A stretch of 21,927 nt of DNA, from the NCBI GenBank assembly GCA_023433305.1, contig JAEZCZ010000017.1:1-21927 (forward strand), given 5' to 3'. Source of the DNA: Pseudomonadota bacterium (lineage in GTDB: Bacteria; Pseudomonadota; Alphaproteobacteria; Sphingomonadales; Sphingomonadaceae). Position 1 is the stretch's first letter; the number at the start of each line of letters is the position of its first letter. The notes under the pieces were generated by a model. The model did no database searches. It was given only the letters and a program-made list of their open reading frames with translations, and had not been told where the DNA came from. A program made the position numbers and the translations under genes. This document shows positions 14,642-21,927 of the stretch, one piece after another.

Positions 14642-15808
14642 ATGCCGGACGCCGAGAACAGACTGGTCATCGCCGGCGGCGGCCTCGCCGGCAGCCTCGC
14701 GGCACTCGCTTTGGCGAAGCTCAGGCCCGAGGTGCCGATCATACTGGTCGAAAGCGGCGAGAGCTTCGGCGGGAACCACATCTGGTCGTTCTTCGATCCC
14801 GACGTTCGGGAGCAAGATCGCTGGCTGGTCGATTCCATCGTCATGGCGCGATGGGATTCGTACGACGTGCACTTCCCGAAACGCCGACGCACGCTGTCGA
14901 CCGCGTACAACAGCGCCTCGTCAGAGCAACTCGACCGCACGGTCAGGACGATGTTGCGGCCCGAACAGTACCGTCTGGGCGCAGCCATCGATACCATTAT
15001 GCCCGACGGCGTCCGATTGGAGAGCGGCGAGACTATCCCGGCGTTGGGCGTCATCGACGCGCGAGGTCCGAACGACATGTCTGGACTGGACCTCGGTTGG
15101 CAGAAGTTCGTCGGCCGCGAGTACCGGTTCGATCAGCCGCATGGGCTCGAACGGCCGATAGTGATGGATGCGAACGTCGACCAGACCGACGGCTACCGCT
15201 TCGTCTATTGCCTGCCGTTCTCCGCGACCCGTATGCTGGTGGAGGACACCTACTACTCGCTGTCACCATACCTCGATGTGCCGACGCTGCAGGACCGGAT
15301 CGCGGCTTATGTCGCGGCACGGGGTTGGCAGCCGGCGGAGATCGAGCGCCAGGAGACGGGCGTGCTTCCGGTGGCGATGGGCGGTGACGTCGCAGCGCTA
15401 TGGAACCAGCAGCCCGGCATAGCCAAGCTGGGCCTGAGGGGCGGGTTCTTCCATCCAACCACGGGCTACTCGCTCCCCGACGCGGTGCGGATGGCGCTGC
15501 TGGTCGCCCGCCAGGCGGACTTGTCCAGCAAGGCATTGCACCGCGTTCTCGAGCAGGAAGCCACTCGCCTCTGGAAGCAACGCCGTTTCTACCGGCTGCT
15601 CGACCGCATGTTGTTCCGCGCCGCTCCGCCGCCGCAGCGTTACAAGGTCCTTGAGCACTTTTACCGGCTGGACGCGGGGCTCGTCGATCGCTTCTACGCT
15701 GGGCGCTCGACGCTGACGGACAAGGCTCGCATCCTCAGCGGCAAACCGCCGGTTCCCGTCGGACCGGCTATAGGCGCGCTCTTGGGCAAGGGAAGACTTC
15801 CGGAATGA
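14642..15808 (+). CDS. crtY: Lycopene beta-cyclase
   Basis: A 388-residue flavoprotein that closes both ends of lycopene to give beta-carotene. The N-terminal dinucleotide-binding fold has GGGLAG (12-17) and an acidic E37 at the end of the second strand, followed by GGNHIWSFF, a hallmark of CrtY. Further family motifs are MLVEDTYYSLSPYLD (about 196-210) and GFFHPTTGYSLPDAVRMA (about 268-285). Length is standard. It is the first gene of the plus-strand operon and its stop overlaps the crtI start (ATGA). No strong ribosome site is visible before the ATG; the N-terminus aligns well with the nucleotide-binding fold, so the start is accepted. Confidence 0.95.
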   Translation: MPDAENRLVIAGGGLAGSLAALALAKLRPEVPIILVESGESFGGNHIWSFFDPDVREQDRWLVDSIVMARWDSYDVHFPKRRRTLSTAYNSASSEQLDRTVRTMLRPEQYRLGAAIDTIMPDGVRLESGETIPALGVIDARGPNDMSGLDLGWQKFVGREYRFDQPHGLERPIVMDANVDQTDGYRFVYCLPFSATRMLVEDTYYSLSPYLDVPTLQDRIAAYVAARGWQPAEIERQETGVLPVAMGGDVAALWNQQPGIAKLGLRGGFFHPTTGYSLPDAVRMALLVARQADLSSKALHRVLEQEATRLWKQRRFYRLLDRMLFRAAPPPQRYKVLEHFYRLDAGLVDRFYAGRSTLTDKARILSGKPPVPVGPAIGALLGKGRLPE

Positions 15809-17283
15809 AGCGCGCCGCGATTATCGGAGCCGGGTTCGGCGGATTGGCGCTTGCCATCCGCCTCCAGTCCGCAGGCATCGACACGACTATCCTCGAAGCG
15901 CGCGATCGGCCGGGCGGCCGCGCCTATGTCTGGCACCGCGAGGGTTATACCTTCGATGCGGGACCGACGGTCATCACCGACCCCGCCTGCCTCCAGGAGC
16001 TCTGGAGCCTGTCAGGAGCGGACATGGCCGCCGACGTCGAGCTCGTCCCGGTGAGCCCGTTCTACCGCCTGAATTGGCCGGACGGTACGAACTTCGACTA
16101 CACCAACGACGATCCGGCGCTTATGCGCGAGATCGGCGCGCTCGATCCGGCCGACGTCGAAGGATACCGCCGCTTCCTGCGCTATTCGGCCGGGGTCTAC
16201 GTCGAAGGGTACGAGAAACTCGGCGCCGTGCCGTTCCTCGACTTCGGATCGATGCTGAAGGCTGCGCCGCAACTGGCGCGTTATCAGGCATGGCGTTCGG
16301 TCTATTCGATCGTGTCGAGCTTCGTCCGCAACGAAAAGCTGCGCCAGGCCCTGTCATTTCACACGTTGCTGGTCGGCGGCAACCCGATGACCACGAGCGC
16401 GATCTATGCGCTCATCCACAAGCTCGAACGAGACGGCGGCGTGTGGTTCGCCAAGGGCGGCACCAACCAGCTCGTGGAAGGCATGGCCAGGCACTTCCAG
16501 CGGCTCGGCGGAACGCTCAGGCTCGGCGATCCTGTCGCTTTGATCGAAGCGCGCAGCGCCCGGGTAACCGGCATAACCTGCGCGAGCGGCTGGCAGGGTG
16601 ATTTCGACGCGGTGGCTTCGAACGGAGATGTCGTGCGCACCTACGAGTTGCTCGGCCGCCATCCGCGCGGGACGAAAGCCGCCGCTTCGCTGCGCAGAAA
16701 GCGCTATTCACCGTCGCTCTTCGTCGTGCATTTCGGCGTGCGCGGTGAATGCCCGGATGTGCCGCACCACACGATCCTGTTCGGCCCGCGTTACCAGGGT
16801 CTGCTGTCGGACATCTACGCCGGCGGCCGCCTGGCCGACGATCCCTCGCTCTACATCCACCATCCCACCGCGACCGATCCTTCGATGGCGCCAGCGGGCT
16901 GCTCGACGTTCTACGCGCTCGCTCCGGTGCCGCACCTCGGCAAGCTGCCGGTCGACTGGTCGGTCGAAGGCCCGGCCTATGCCGAGCGCATCCTCTCGAT
17001 CGTCGAGCAGCGCCTGGTGCCCGGCCTGCGGGACCGGGTGGAGCTGTCGTTCCACTACACGCCCCAAGACTTTGCCGACGATCTCGGCGCCTACAAGGGC
17101 TCGGCCTTCAGCCTCGAGCCGCTGCTGACGCAAAGCGCCTACTTCCGTGTCCACAACCGCGACGACGTTCTGCGCAACCTCTACTTCGTCGGCGCGGGCA
17201 CCCACCCCGGGGCGGGCATTCCCGGCGTGGTCGGCAGCGCCAAGGCCACCGCAGGGCTGATGGTCGATGACCTCGGCGGCTGA
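15805..17283 (+). CDS. crtI: Phytoene desaturase (lycopene-forming)
   Basis: A 492-residue FAD-dependent desaturase acting on membrane-bound phytoene. The N-terminal FAD fold shows IIGAGFGGLALAIRL and ARDRPGGRAYVW, then FDAGPTVITDP. The C-terminal CrtI signature is NLYFVGAGTHPGAGIPGVVG, followed by SAKATA. Size and motifs match bacterial CrtI. With CrtY downstream in the pathway, four desaturation steps to lycopene are expected. Its ATG overlaps the crtY stop by four bases, and its own end overlaps the start of crtB by 17 bases, so the three genes are translationally coupled. Confidence 0.96.
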   Translation: MKRAAIIGAGFGGLALAIRLQSAGIDTTILEARDRPGGRAYVWHREGYTFDAGPTVITDPACLQELWSLSGADMAADVELVPVSPFYRLNWPDGTNFDYTNDDPALMREIGALDPADVEGYRRFLRYSAGVYVEGYEKLGAVPFLDFGSMLKAAPQLARYQAWRSVYSIVSSFVRNEKLRQALSFHTLLVGGNPMTTSAIYALIHKLERDGGVWFAKGGTNQLVEGMARHFQRLGGTLRLGDPVALIEARSARVTGITCASGWQGDFDAVASNGDVVRTYELLGRHPRGTKAAASLRRKRYSPSLFVVHFGVRGECPDVPHHTILFGPRYQGLLSDIYAGGRLADDPSLYIHHPTATDPSMAPAGCSTFYALAPVPHLGKLPVDWSVEGPAYAERILSIVEQRLVPGLRDRVELSFHYTPQDFADDLGAYKGSAFSLEPLLTQSAYFRVHNRDDVLRNLYFVGAGTHPGAGIPGVVGSAKATAGLMVDDLGG

Positions 17284-18199
17284 GCGCGAGGCGCTCGTCG
17301 CCTATGCGCGGGCGACGATTGAGCAAGGTTCCAAGTCGTTCCGCTTCGCCAGCCGCCTATTCGATCCGGTCACTCGCGAACGCGCCTGGCTGCTCTATGC
17401 CTGGTGCCGCGCCTGCGACGATCTCGCCGACGGCCAGTCGCTGGGCTACGACGCCGAAGCGGTCGCCGACCCGGAACGCCGGCTCGCTCACATCACGCAG
17501 CAAACCGAGCGCGCGCTCGCGGGCGAGCGCTGCGACGATCCGCCGTTCGACGCGCTGCGGATGGTCGCCACCGAGTGCCGGTTGCCGCCCCGGTTCGTCC
17601 ATGACCACATCGCCGGCTTCGCCCGTGACTGTGCGGGCTGGCGGCCGGAAACCGAGGACGATCTGCTGTCCTATTGCTACCAGGTGGCGGGAGCCGTCGG
17701 TGGGCTCATGGCGGTGATCATGGGCGTTTCGCCGGAGGACGACGAGACGCTCGATCGCGCCTCCGACCTGGGGCTTGCGTTTCAGCTTGCCAACATCGTT
17801 CGCGATCTCGCCGACGACCACGCGATGGGGCGCTGCTACTTGCCCGCGGACTGGCTTGGCGAGGCCGGCCTCACCCGGGCCGACTACATGGATTCGGCAA
17901 ACCGAGAGCGTCTCCTGCCGCTGGCGCAGCGGTTGTGCCGAGACGTGCAGACCTATCAGTCCTCAGCCCGAGTGGGAGCCGCGCGGCTGCCGTTTCGTTC
18001 CCGCTGGGCCGTGCTCTCGGCCGCCCGCATCTACGGCGCCATCGCCGTCAAAGTCTCGGAGCGAGGCGCGGCGGCATGGGACAGCCGCACCACGGTCCCC
18101 AAAGCGGAAAAGCTACGACACGTGATCGCCGCCGCGTGGGAGGTGTCGACCCCGCCGTCGGCCGTGAGCCGCTCAGGCCTCTGGACGCGGCCGCGCTGA
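17267..18199 (+). CDS. crtB: Phytoene synthase
   Basis: A 310-residue squalene/phytoene synthase family enzyme that joins two GGPP head to head. The two Mg-binding Asp motifs are DDLAD (51-55, in CRACDDLADG) and DLADD (180-184, in NIVRDLADD). LSYCYQVAGAVGGLM and RCYLPADWL are also typical. The start codon lies inside the end of crtI (17-base overlap). The 3' end overlaps the end of the oppositely oriented crtZ by 27 bases. It is the last gene of the crtY-crtI-crtB run. Confidence 0.95.
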   Translation: MTSAAEREALVAYARATIEQGSKSFRFASRLFDPVTRERAWLLYAWCRACDDLADGQSLGYDAEAVADPERRLAHITQQTERALAGERCDDPPFDALRMVATECRLPPRFVHDHIAGFARDCAGWRPETEDDLLSYCYQVAGAVGGLMAVIMGVSPEDDETLDRASDLGLAFQLANIVRDLADDHAMGRCYLPADWLGEAGLTRADYMDSANRERLLPLAQRLCRDVQTYQSSARVGAARLPFRSRWAVLSAARIYGAIAVKVSERGAAAWDSRTTVPKAEKLRHVIAAAWEVSTPPSAVSRSGLWTRPR

Positions 18200-18697
18200 C
18201 GGCGCTCTGAGCCCGGCGTGTCCACGTCGGGCCAGCTCCGCCTTGAGCGCTTCGGGGCGAGGCGCCCAGATGAACCCGAAGCTGACCGACCCGTCCTTCG
18301 CTTCGGTCGCGTGGTGCAGTCGGTGGGCCTGCACGATCCGCTTCATGTAGGCCGAGCGCGGCACGTAACGGTGCTTGAGGCGCCGGTGCACGATCACGTC
18401 GTGGAACCCGAAATAGATCGCCCCGTAAGCGGCGATGCCGGCTCCGACCCAGACGGTCCAGCTTCCCCAGTCGAGGTTCACCCCGCCATACAGCAGCACG
18501 ATCGAGGGGATCGCGAAGATCAGCGCGTAAAGGTCGTTCGCTTCGAACGGACCGTTACGCTCCCGGTGATGGCTCTTGTGCAGGAACCAGCCCGGCCCGT
18601 GCATGATCCAGCGGTGCGCGGCGTAAGCGACGCCCTCCATCGCCAGGATGGTCAGGACCAGGAGGATGAGGCCGCCGAGCAAAGTCACGCATCGCAT
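18173..18697 (-). CDS. crtZ: Beta-carotene 3-hydroxylase
   Basis: A 174-residue membrane di-iron hydroxylase that adds 3-hydroxyls to beta-carotene, giving zeaxanthin. All CrtZ histidine motifs are present: H28/H33 (AHRWIMH), H40/H43/H44 (HKSHH), H99/H104 (HDVIVH) and H125/H128/H129 (HRLHH). Hydrophobic segments lie near 5-26, 56-72 and 80-98. It is the last gene of a minus-strand pair, 15 bases after the sulfotransferase stop, and has no clear ribosome site of its own, so it probably depends on translation of the upstream gene. Its 3' end overlaps that of crtB by 27 bases. Confidence 0.95.
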   Translation of the reverse strand: MRCVTLLGGLILLVLTILAMEGVAYAAHRWIMHGPGWFLHKSHHRERNGPFEANDLYALIFAIPSIVLLYGGVNLDWGSWTVWVGAGIAAYGAIYFGFHDVIVHRRLKHRYVPRSAYMKRIVQAHRLHHATEAKDGSVSFGFIWAPRPEALKAELARRGHAGLRAPSARPRPEA

Positions 18698-18712
18698 ATA
18701 GGACGCGCGGGC

Positions 18713-19924
18713 TCAGCACCCAACGGCCTTTCGCACGATCTCGGGATCGATGCCGAAATCTTCGGGCCGATAGGCGTGTCGGCGAAACCCGCTCCTCTCC
18801 GCGGCGGCAAGGTAGCGCCCCATTCGCCTCTCGACGTCCGAGGTCAGCTCGACATCGAGAAAGTCGTAAATGCGCCGCATTTCTCCGCGCCAATCGCGAT
18901 TCATAGCGGCAAACTCGGTGGAGATTTGCGGCACCTCAGTCCGTCCCGCCCGCACCGATGCCGAAATTCGCTCGCGCCGCGCGGTCTTGCGCAGCCACTC
19001 GGCCCCAATCCAGCGCCGGTCGACCGAGTCCGACTGCAGCTTCATCTGGTTCCAGACCAGCGAAGCCGAGGACGCCGCCACCTCGCTCAGGTCGCGGTGC
19101 AGACAGATCAACCGCGCATCCGGGAAGACTTCGAGTAGCGGCTCGAGGTCTTCCATGAATTGCGGGGCTTTCAGAACCCACGGCTTTGTGGTCACGCCGC
19201 GCTGCCAGGCAATGGTCTGCAGAAGCTGCCTGAACTCGCGATAGACCCAAGTCTTGTCCTGCGTTTCCCAGAAACGGGCGAATGTCGGGACACGCCACTG
19301 CGCCTCAAGCTGAGCGCCGTAAAATGAGAAGCTCAAGAGCCCGAACGCCTCTTCGACGGCCGTCGGCGAGGTGGGGTGAACGGCTTGAATTTCAGGGTTG
19401 AGCCAGTTCAACAGTTGTAGCTGCGACCAGGCCTTGAGCTTTCGCAGATCGGGCGCGGAACCCATTGGGCTCATGACCTCGTAGAAGCGCGTATGCTCGA
19501 AGCGCTGGTCGCACCCGATCAGCCGCTGCAGCCGCGTCGTCCCAGATCTCATGTGTCCGAGCACGATCACCGGGCGCTCGATCGGCAAGTCAAGAATCTC
19601 CGGTCTGCGCCGCCAGAGCCGCTGCGCCATCTCGCGTTGCCGAAGCAGCGCCGCGATTTGCACATAGGCGAACGTGAGGCCGATTTCGTTCAACCGGGCT
19701 TCTTCGACGAGGCTATCGATCAACCGATCGAGCGCTTCCCGCCAGGAGTGGTCCGAGGCGTTCGCGCCCAGCTCCGCAGCCTTGCGCCGGAGGACAGAAA
19801 GGTCAGGCCGAGGCAGAAGTCCGCGTCGCCAGCACGAATCCAACCATCCAGCGAACCGCCGGGCGCGCGCGCTCCCCTGCAGTTCCATCGGCTCCTGGCC
19901 TATACCGATGGTCGCGAGATCCAT
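18713..19924 (-). CDS. Sulfotransferase family protein, candidate carotenoid sulfotransferase
   Basis: A 403-residue PAPS-dependent sulfotransferase. The 5'-phosphosulfate loop is GHMRSGTTR (123-131), preceded by a hydrophobic strand. WVLKAPQFM (249-257) and the 3'-phosphate site LHRDLSEVAASSASL (275-289; R277 and the following serines) complete the fold. No signal peptide is seen, so it should act in the cytoplasm, where PAPS is. The gene is directly upstream of crtZ on the same strand, 15 bases away, implying one transcript. Sulfated caloxanthin, nostoxanthin and erythroxanthin are known from Erythrobacter, so a hydroxy-carotenoid acceptor is a reasonable inference. The fold is sure; a lipid or other alcohol acceptor remains possible. 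An alternative ATG lies at 19888. Confidence 0.88.
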   Translation of the reverse strand: MDLATIGIGQEPMELQGSARARRFAGWLDSCWRRGLLPRPDLSVLRRKAAELGANASDHSWREALDRLIDSLVEEARLNEIGLTFAYVQIAALLRQREMAQRLWRRRPEILDLPIERPVIVLGHMRSGTTRLQRLIGCDQRFEHTRFYEVMSPMGSAPDLRKLKAWSQLQLLNWLNPEIQAVHPTSPTAVEEAFGLLSFSFYGAQLEAQWRVPTFARFWETQDKTWVYREFRQLLQTIAWQRGVTTKPWVLKAPQFMEDLEPLLEVFPDARLICLHRDLSEVAASSASLVWNQMKLQSDSVDRRWIGAEWLRKTARRERISASVRAGRTEVPQISTEFAAMNRDWRGEMRRIYDFLDVELTSDVERRMGRYLAAAERSGFRRHAYRPEDFGIDPEIVRKAVGC

Positions 19925-20042
19925 GCGGCCGTCATAAGGTCAGAGCGGCACCACAGCAAAGCTTGGACGGCGCATTTCCAGGATCCGCTGACGCACGCCT
20001 CAGCTAGCGTGGCCCGCTACGACCGGCGGGTTTCGACCCCTA

Positions 20043-20672
20043 TCAGGCACGGATCGCGCTGACGAATTCGCGAGCGTTACGGGCGACCAAGTCGGCCGCC
20101 ATGCCTGGTCGATACAGCGCGGAGCCGAGCCCGAGGCCGGCAGCTCCGGCAGCGAGCCAGGCAGGGACGGCGGAAACGTCGACGCCGCCGACGGCAAGCA
20201 CGGGAACCTCGGAGGGCAGCACCGCCTGCAACGCTTTGAGCATGCGCGGGCCCGCGACATCGGCCGGAAAGAGCTTGAGCGCGTGCGCGCCGGCCGCGAG
20301 GGCCCCGAATGCCTCACCGGGTGTCATGAACCCTGGTAGCGACAGCAGGCCCGCGTGCACGGTGCGGGCAATGACCTCGGGGTCGCTGTTCGGCGAGACG
20401 ATAAGGCGCCCACCGGCATCCCGCACCGAATCGACCTGAGCCGGCGTGAGTACGGTGCCGGCGCCGACCAGCGCCCGGTCTCCGAGATGCTTCGCCAGTG
20501 CTTCGATGCTGCTAAGTGGATCGGGCGAATTCAGCGGCACCTCGATTATGCAGAATCCGGCTTCGACGAGCGCATGGCCAATCGCTTCGACGTCCTGAGG
20601 CCGCACACCCCTCAGAATTGCGATGAGCGGGCAAGTCTCCAGCGCCTGCCTGAAATCGGCGGAAACGGTCAT
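20043..20672 (-). CDS. dgoA: 2-dehydro-3-deoxy-6-phosphogalactonate aldolase
   Basis: A 209-residue class I KDPG/KDPGal aldolase that splits 2-keto-3-deoxy-6-phosphogalactonate into pyruvate and glyceraldehyde 3-phosphate. Key residues are R21-G22 (AILRGV), E44 in IEVPLNSP, GAGTVL (70-75), and Schiff-base K133 in LKLFPAD. The form IEVPLNSP together with the kinase gene next door points to the galactonate rather than the gluconate enzyme. The frame stays open much further upstream, to 21104, but that part is the reverse frame of the kinase gene; ATG 20672 overlaps the kinase stop (ATGA) and gives the normal length, so it is the start. Confidence 0.92.
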   Translation of the reverse strand: MTVSADFRQALETCPLIAILRGVRPQDVEAIGHALVEAGFCIIEVPLNSPDPLSSIEALAKHLGDRALVGAGTVLTPAQVDSVRDAGGRLIVSPNSDPEVIARTVHAGLLSLPGFMTPGEAFGALAAGAHALKLFPADVAGPRMLKALQAVLPSEVPVLAVGGVDVSAVPAWLAAGAAGLGLGSALYRPGMAADLVARNAREFVSAIRA

Positions 20673-21540
20673 CGTAGCGTCCTCCAAATCTCCGCCATTC
20701 CGGCAACGAAGGCGCGATCGCTGTCCAACTTTGTCGCTTTTCCGCCCACGGCCACGATGGCTGTGCTGTAGAGCGCGCCAAGTGCCGTGTCGGCTAGGAC
20801 GAAGACATCGCGGCCTGCGATATTCGGCCGAGCCGCGACATCGGCCCCGATCAGGAGGCCGCTGACGAAGCCAGCTCCGCGCTGCGCAACCCTGTCCAGC
20901 ACGGCGGTCGCTCTCACCTCGAACAGCGAGGCCAAGAGATCCCCTTTTCGAGCTTGCTCGACGCCCGCGAGGAAGTCGGCATCGGCTGTGACGGGATCGC
21001 GAAGCTGCGGCGCGAGCAGGCTGTGCTGAGCCAGAAGAGCGAACATCTCGCCGGTCATGGTGGTCGTGAACTCCGCGATTTGTCCGTCTTCCATCCGCGC
21101 CCATTTGCAGTGGTGCCCGGCTGGCAGATCAGCGCATTGGGAGGCGCCATGTCGGTGACCATTGCGCCGAGAAATTGCACTTCCTCGCCGCGCATAACGT
21201 CCGCACGACCCGCGGCGGCGTCGCTAACCCCTGGCACTAGCGCGATCTCGCCCGGCACGATCCAGGTCAAGGCGCTCGCGAGATCGCCGATGGCGACCGG
21301 GCAGTTCACGTAAGGCGCTTTCGTCCAACCGCGATCGGATCCCACCATTCCCGCCATCAGCATCGGGTGGTTGCCGTATCGCCGCCGAATAGCCGCGGCC
21401 TCCTCCGGGAACGTACCGGGTGCCACGGCCAGAATACCCCGATCGTCGGAATCGGCGCTCCTGACGGTCGCACCGGCGTCGACGAGATAGCAACGTCGGT
21501 TCGACGTGCCCCAATCTACCGCAATGAAAGTTCCGTTCAT
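20669..21540 (-). pseudogene. dgoK: 2-dehydro-3-deoxygalactonokinase, disrupted by a one-base frameshift
   Basis: Two minus-strand frames together encode one DgoK. The first (from ATG 21540, FIAVDWGTSNRRCYLVD) runs to ALICQPGT at about 21112. The second continues as CKWARMEDGQIAEF to the stop at 20669. Inserting one G in the plus-strand GG at 21112-21113 restores the family motif PGTHCKW and a full 290-residue protein of normal length, so a single deleted base explains the break. As it stands, translation runs off frame after residue 143 and ends at 21055. The kinase would phosphorylate 2-keto-3-deoxygalactonate with ATP, feeding DgoA, whose start overlaps its stop. A sequencing error is possible. 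Confidence 0.85.
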
Positions 21541-21642
21541 AGATCAACCCGAACAGGCGCTCACCAAAGCCCATGGCTGGTCACCGCCCTAGCGACCCGC
21601 AATTGACTGCGCAAAATTACTCCGACAAAAAAGCGATGGGTC

Positions 21643-21657
21643 TTTACGCCCGGTAAA
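21643..21657. promoter_or_regulatory. Palindrome in the divergent dgoK / alpha-galactosidase gap
   Basis: TTTAC (21643-21647) and GTAAA (21653-21657) form perfect inverted arms around GCCCG, 18 bases before the alpha-galactosidase start. A TTGACT hexamer at 21603-21608 could be a plus-strand -35 element, but no convincing -10 was found. The palindrome may be a sugar-responsive operator; this is inference. Confidence 0.3.
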
Positions 21658-21675
21658 CGACGAGAGACAGCGTTG

Positions 21676-21927
21676 ATGAGATCTGCCCGGCTACACAAAG
21701 TTCCCACGGCGACGGTCCGGTTCCCAACGCTTCTTGCCGTAGGCGCTCTCTTTTTGCCGCAGCCTCTGGCCGCACAATCGGACACGCTCTCGCCTAGCGC
21801 ACAATGGAGCGCTTACTCGCGCGGCGCCGCCGAACTTCCCCCGATGGGTTGGAACAGCTGGAACGCATTCGCGCTGGACATCAGCGAGGCAAAGCTTCTT
21901 GGCTCGGCCGAAGCGATCGTCAAATCC
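21676..21927 (+). CDS. Glycoside hydrolase family 27 alpha-galactosidase (partial, N-terminal part)
   Basis: The first 84 codons of a gene cut by the window end. A signal peptide is seen (about 1-33, LLAVGALFLPQPLAA). It is followed by LPPMGWNSWNAF (54-65), the hallmark of the GH27/clan-D catalytic barrel entrance, and by a helix ending in SAEAIVKS. GH27 enzymes release terminal alpha-galactose; the export signal suggests periplasmic or secreted action. The freed galactose could enter the De Ley-Doudoroff route represented by dgoK and dgoA, which lie on the other side of a 135-base divergent gap. Catalytic aspartates fall outside the window. Confidence 0.85.
   Translation, partial: MRSARLHKVPTATVRFPTLLAVGALFLPQPLAAQSDTLSPSAQWSAYSRGAAELPPMGWNSWNAFALDISEAKLLGSAEAIVKS

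Noticed and set aside
19994..20011. CACGC/GCGTG hairpin between dgoA and the sulfotransferase gene as terminator
   Set aside because: Only five base pairs with an eight-base loop and no T-run.
20673..21104. 144-residue N-terminal extension of the aldolase
   Set aside because: Arg/Ser-rich out-of-frame reading of dgoK; the ATG at 20672 gives the normal aldolase length and an ATGA overlap.

Overview
The window comes from a GC-rich alphaproteobacterium, most likely a yellow/orange pigmented sphingomonad of the Erythrobacteraceae type. The pointers are the nostoxanthin-style carotenoid gene set, a LOV-HTH photoreceptor resembling EL222 of Erythrobacter litoralis, a long TonB receptor of the Caulobacter/sphingomonad type, and De Ley-Doudoroff galactose genes. 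Genes are tightly packed, often with ATGA overlaps. No rRNA, tRNA, CRISPR array, phage or insertion sequence was seen, and no stretch longer than 300 bases lacks a gene.

Layout. (1) 1-936, minus strand: a Csu/spore-coat-U type pilin gene, followed downstream by a secreted-protein gene cut by the window edge. (2) 1066-4085: a phosphorelay made of separate proteins. A LuxR-type response regulator points left; an Hpt protein, a PAS histidine kinase and a single-domain receiver point right. (3) 4267-10811, plus strand: a cell-surface-signalling locus of a TonB transducer with STN domain, a 26-codon upstream ORF, a PhoX/DUF839 lipoprotein, a FecI-like sigma factor and a FecR-like regulator. (4) 10906-11505: a LOV-LuxR photoreceptor, convergent with the carotenoid region. 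(5) 11507-18697: carotenoid genes. One arm on the minus strand reads crtG-like hydroxylase, DUF2141 protein, ispH, crtE. The other on the plus strand reads crtY, crtI, crtB. They diverge from a 58-bp promoter gap. crtZ is convergent with crtB. (6) 18713-19924, minus: a sulfotransferase 15 bp upstream of crtZ. (7) 20043-21927: dgoA, a frameshifted dgoK, and the start of a GH27 alpha-galactosidase.

How the parts fit. IspH supplies IPP/DMAPP, CrtE makes GGPP, CrtB and CrtI make lycopene, CrtY makes beta-carotene, CrtZ makes zeaxanthin, and the CrtG-like enzyme would add 2-hydroxyls to give caloxanthin and nostoxanthin. The sulfotransferase in the crtZ transcript suggests that hydroxylated carotenoids are then sulfated, as known chemically from Erythrobacter. 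The LOV regulator next door is a natural candidate for blue-light control. The alpha-galactosidase and dgo genes form an unrelated galactoside-use locus.

Most notable points: the sulfotransferase-crtZ pairing, the LOV-HTH/crt neighbourhood, the PhoX lipoprotein inside a FecI/FecR/TonB locus with a coupled leader ORF, the unfused phosphorelay, the 131-nt overlap of the hydroxylase and DUF2141 genes, and the single-base lesion in dgoK.
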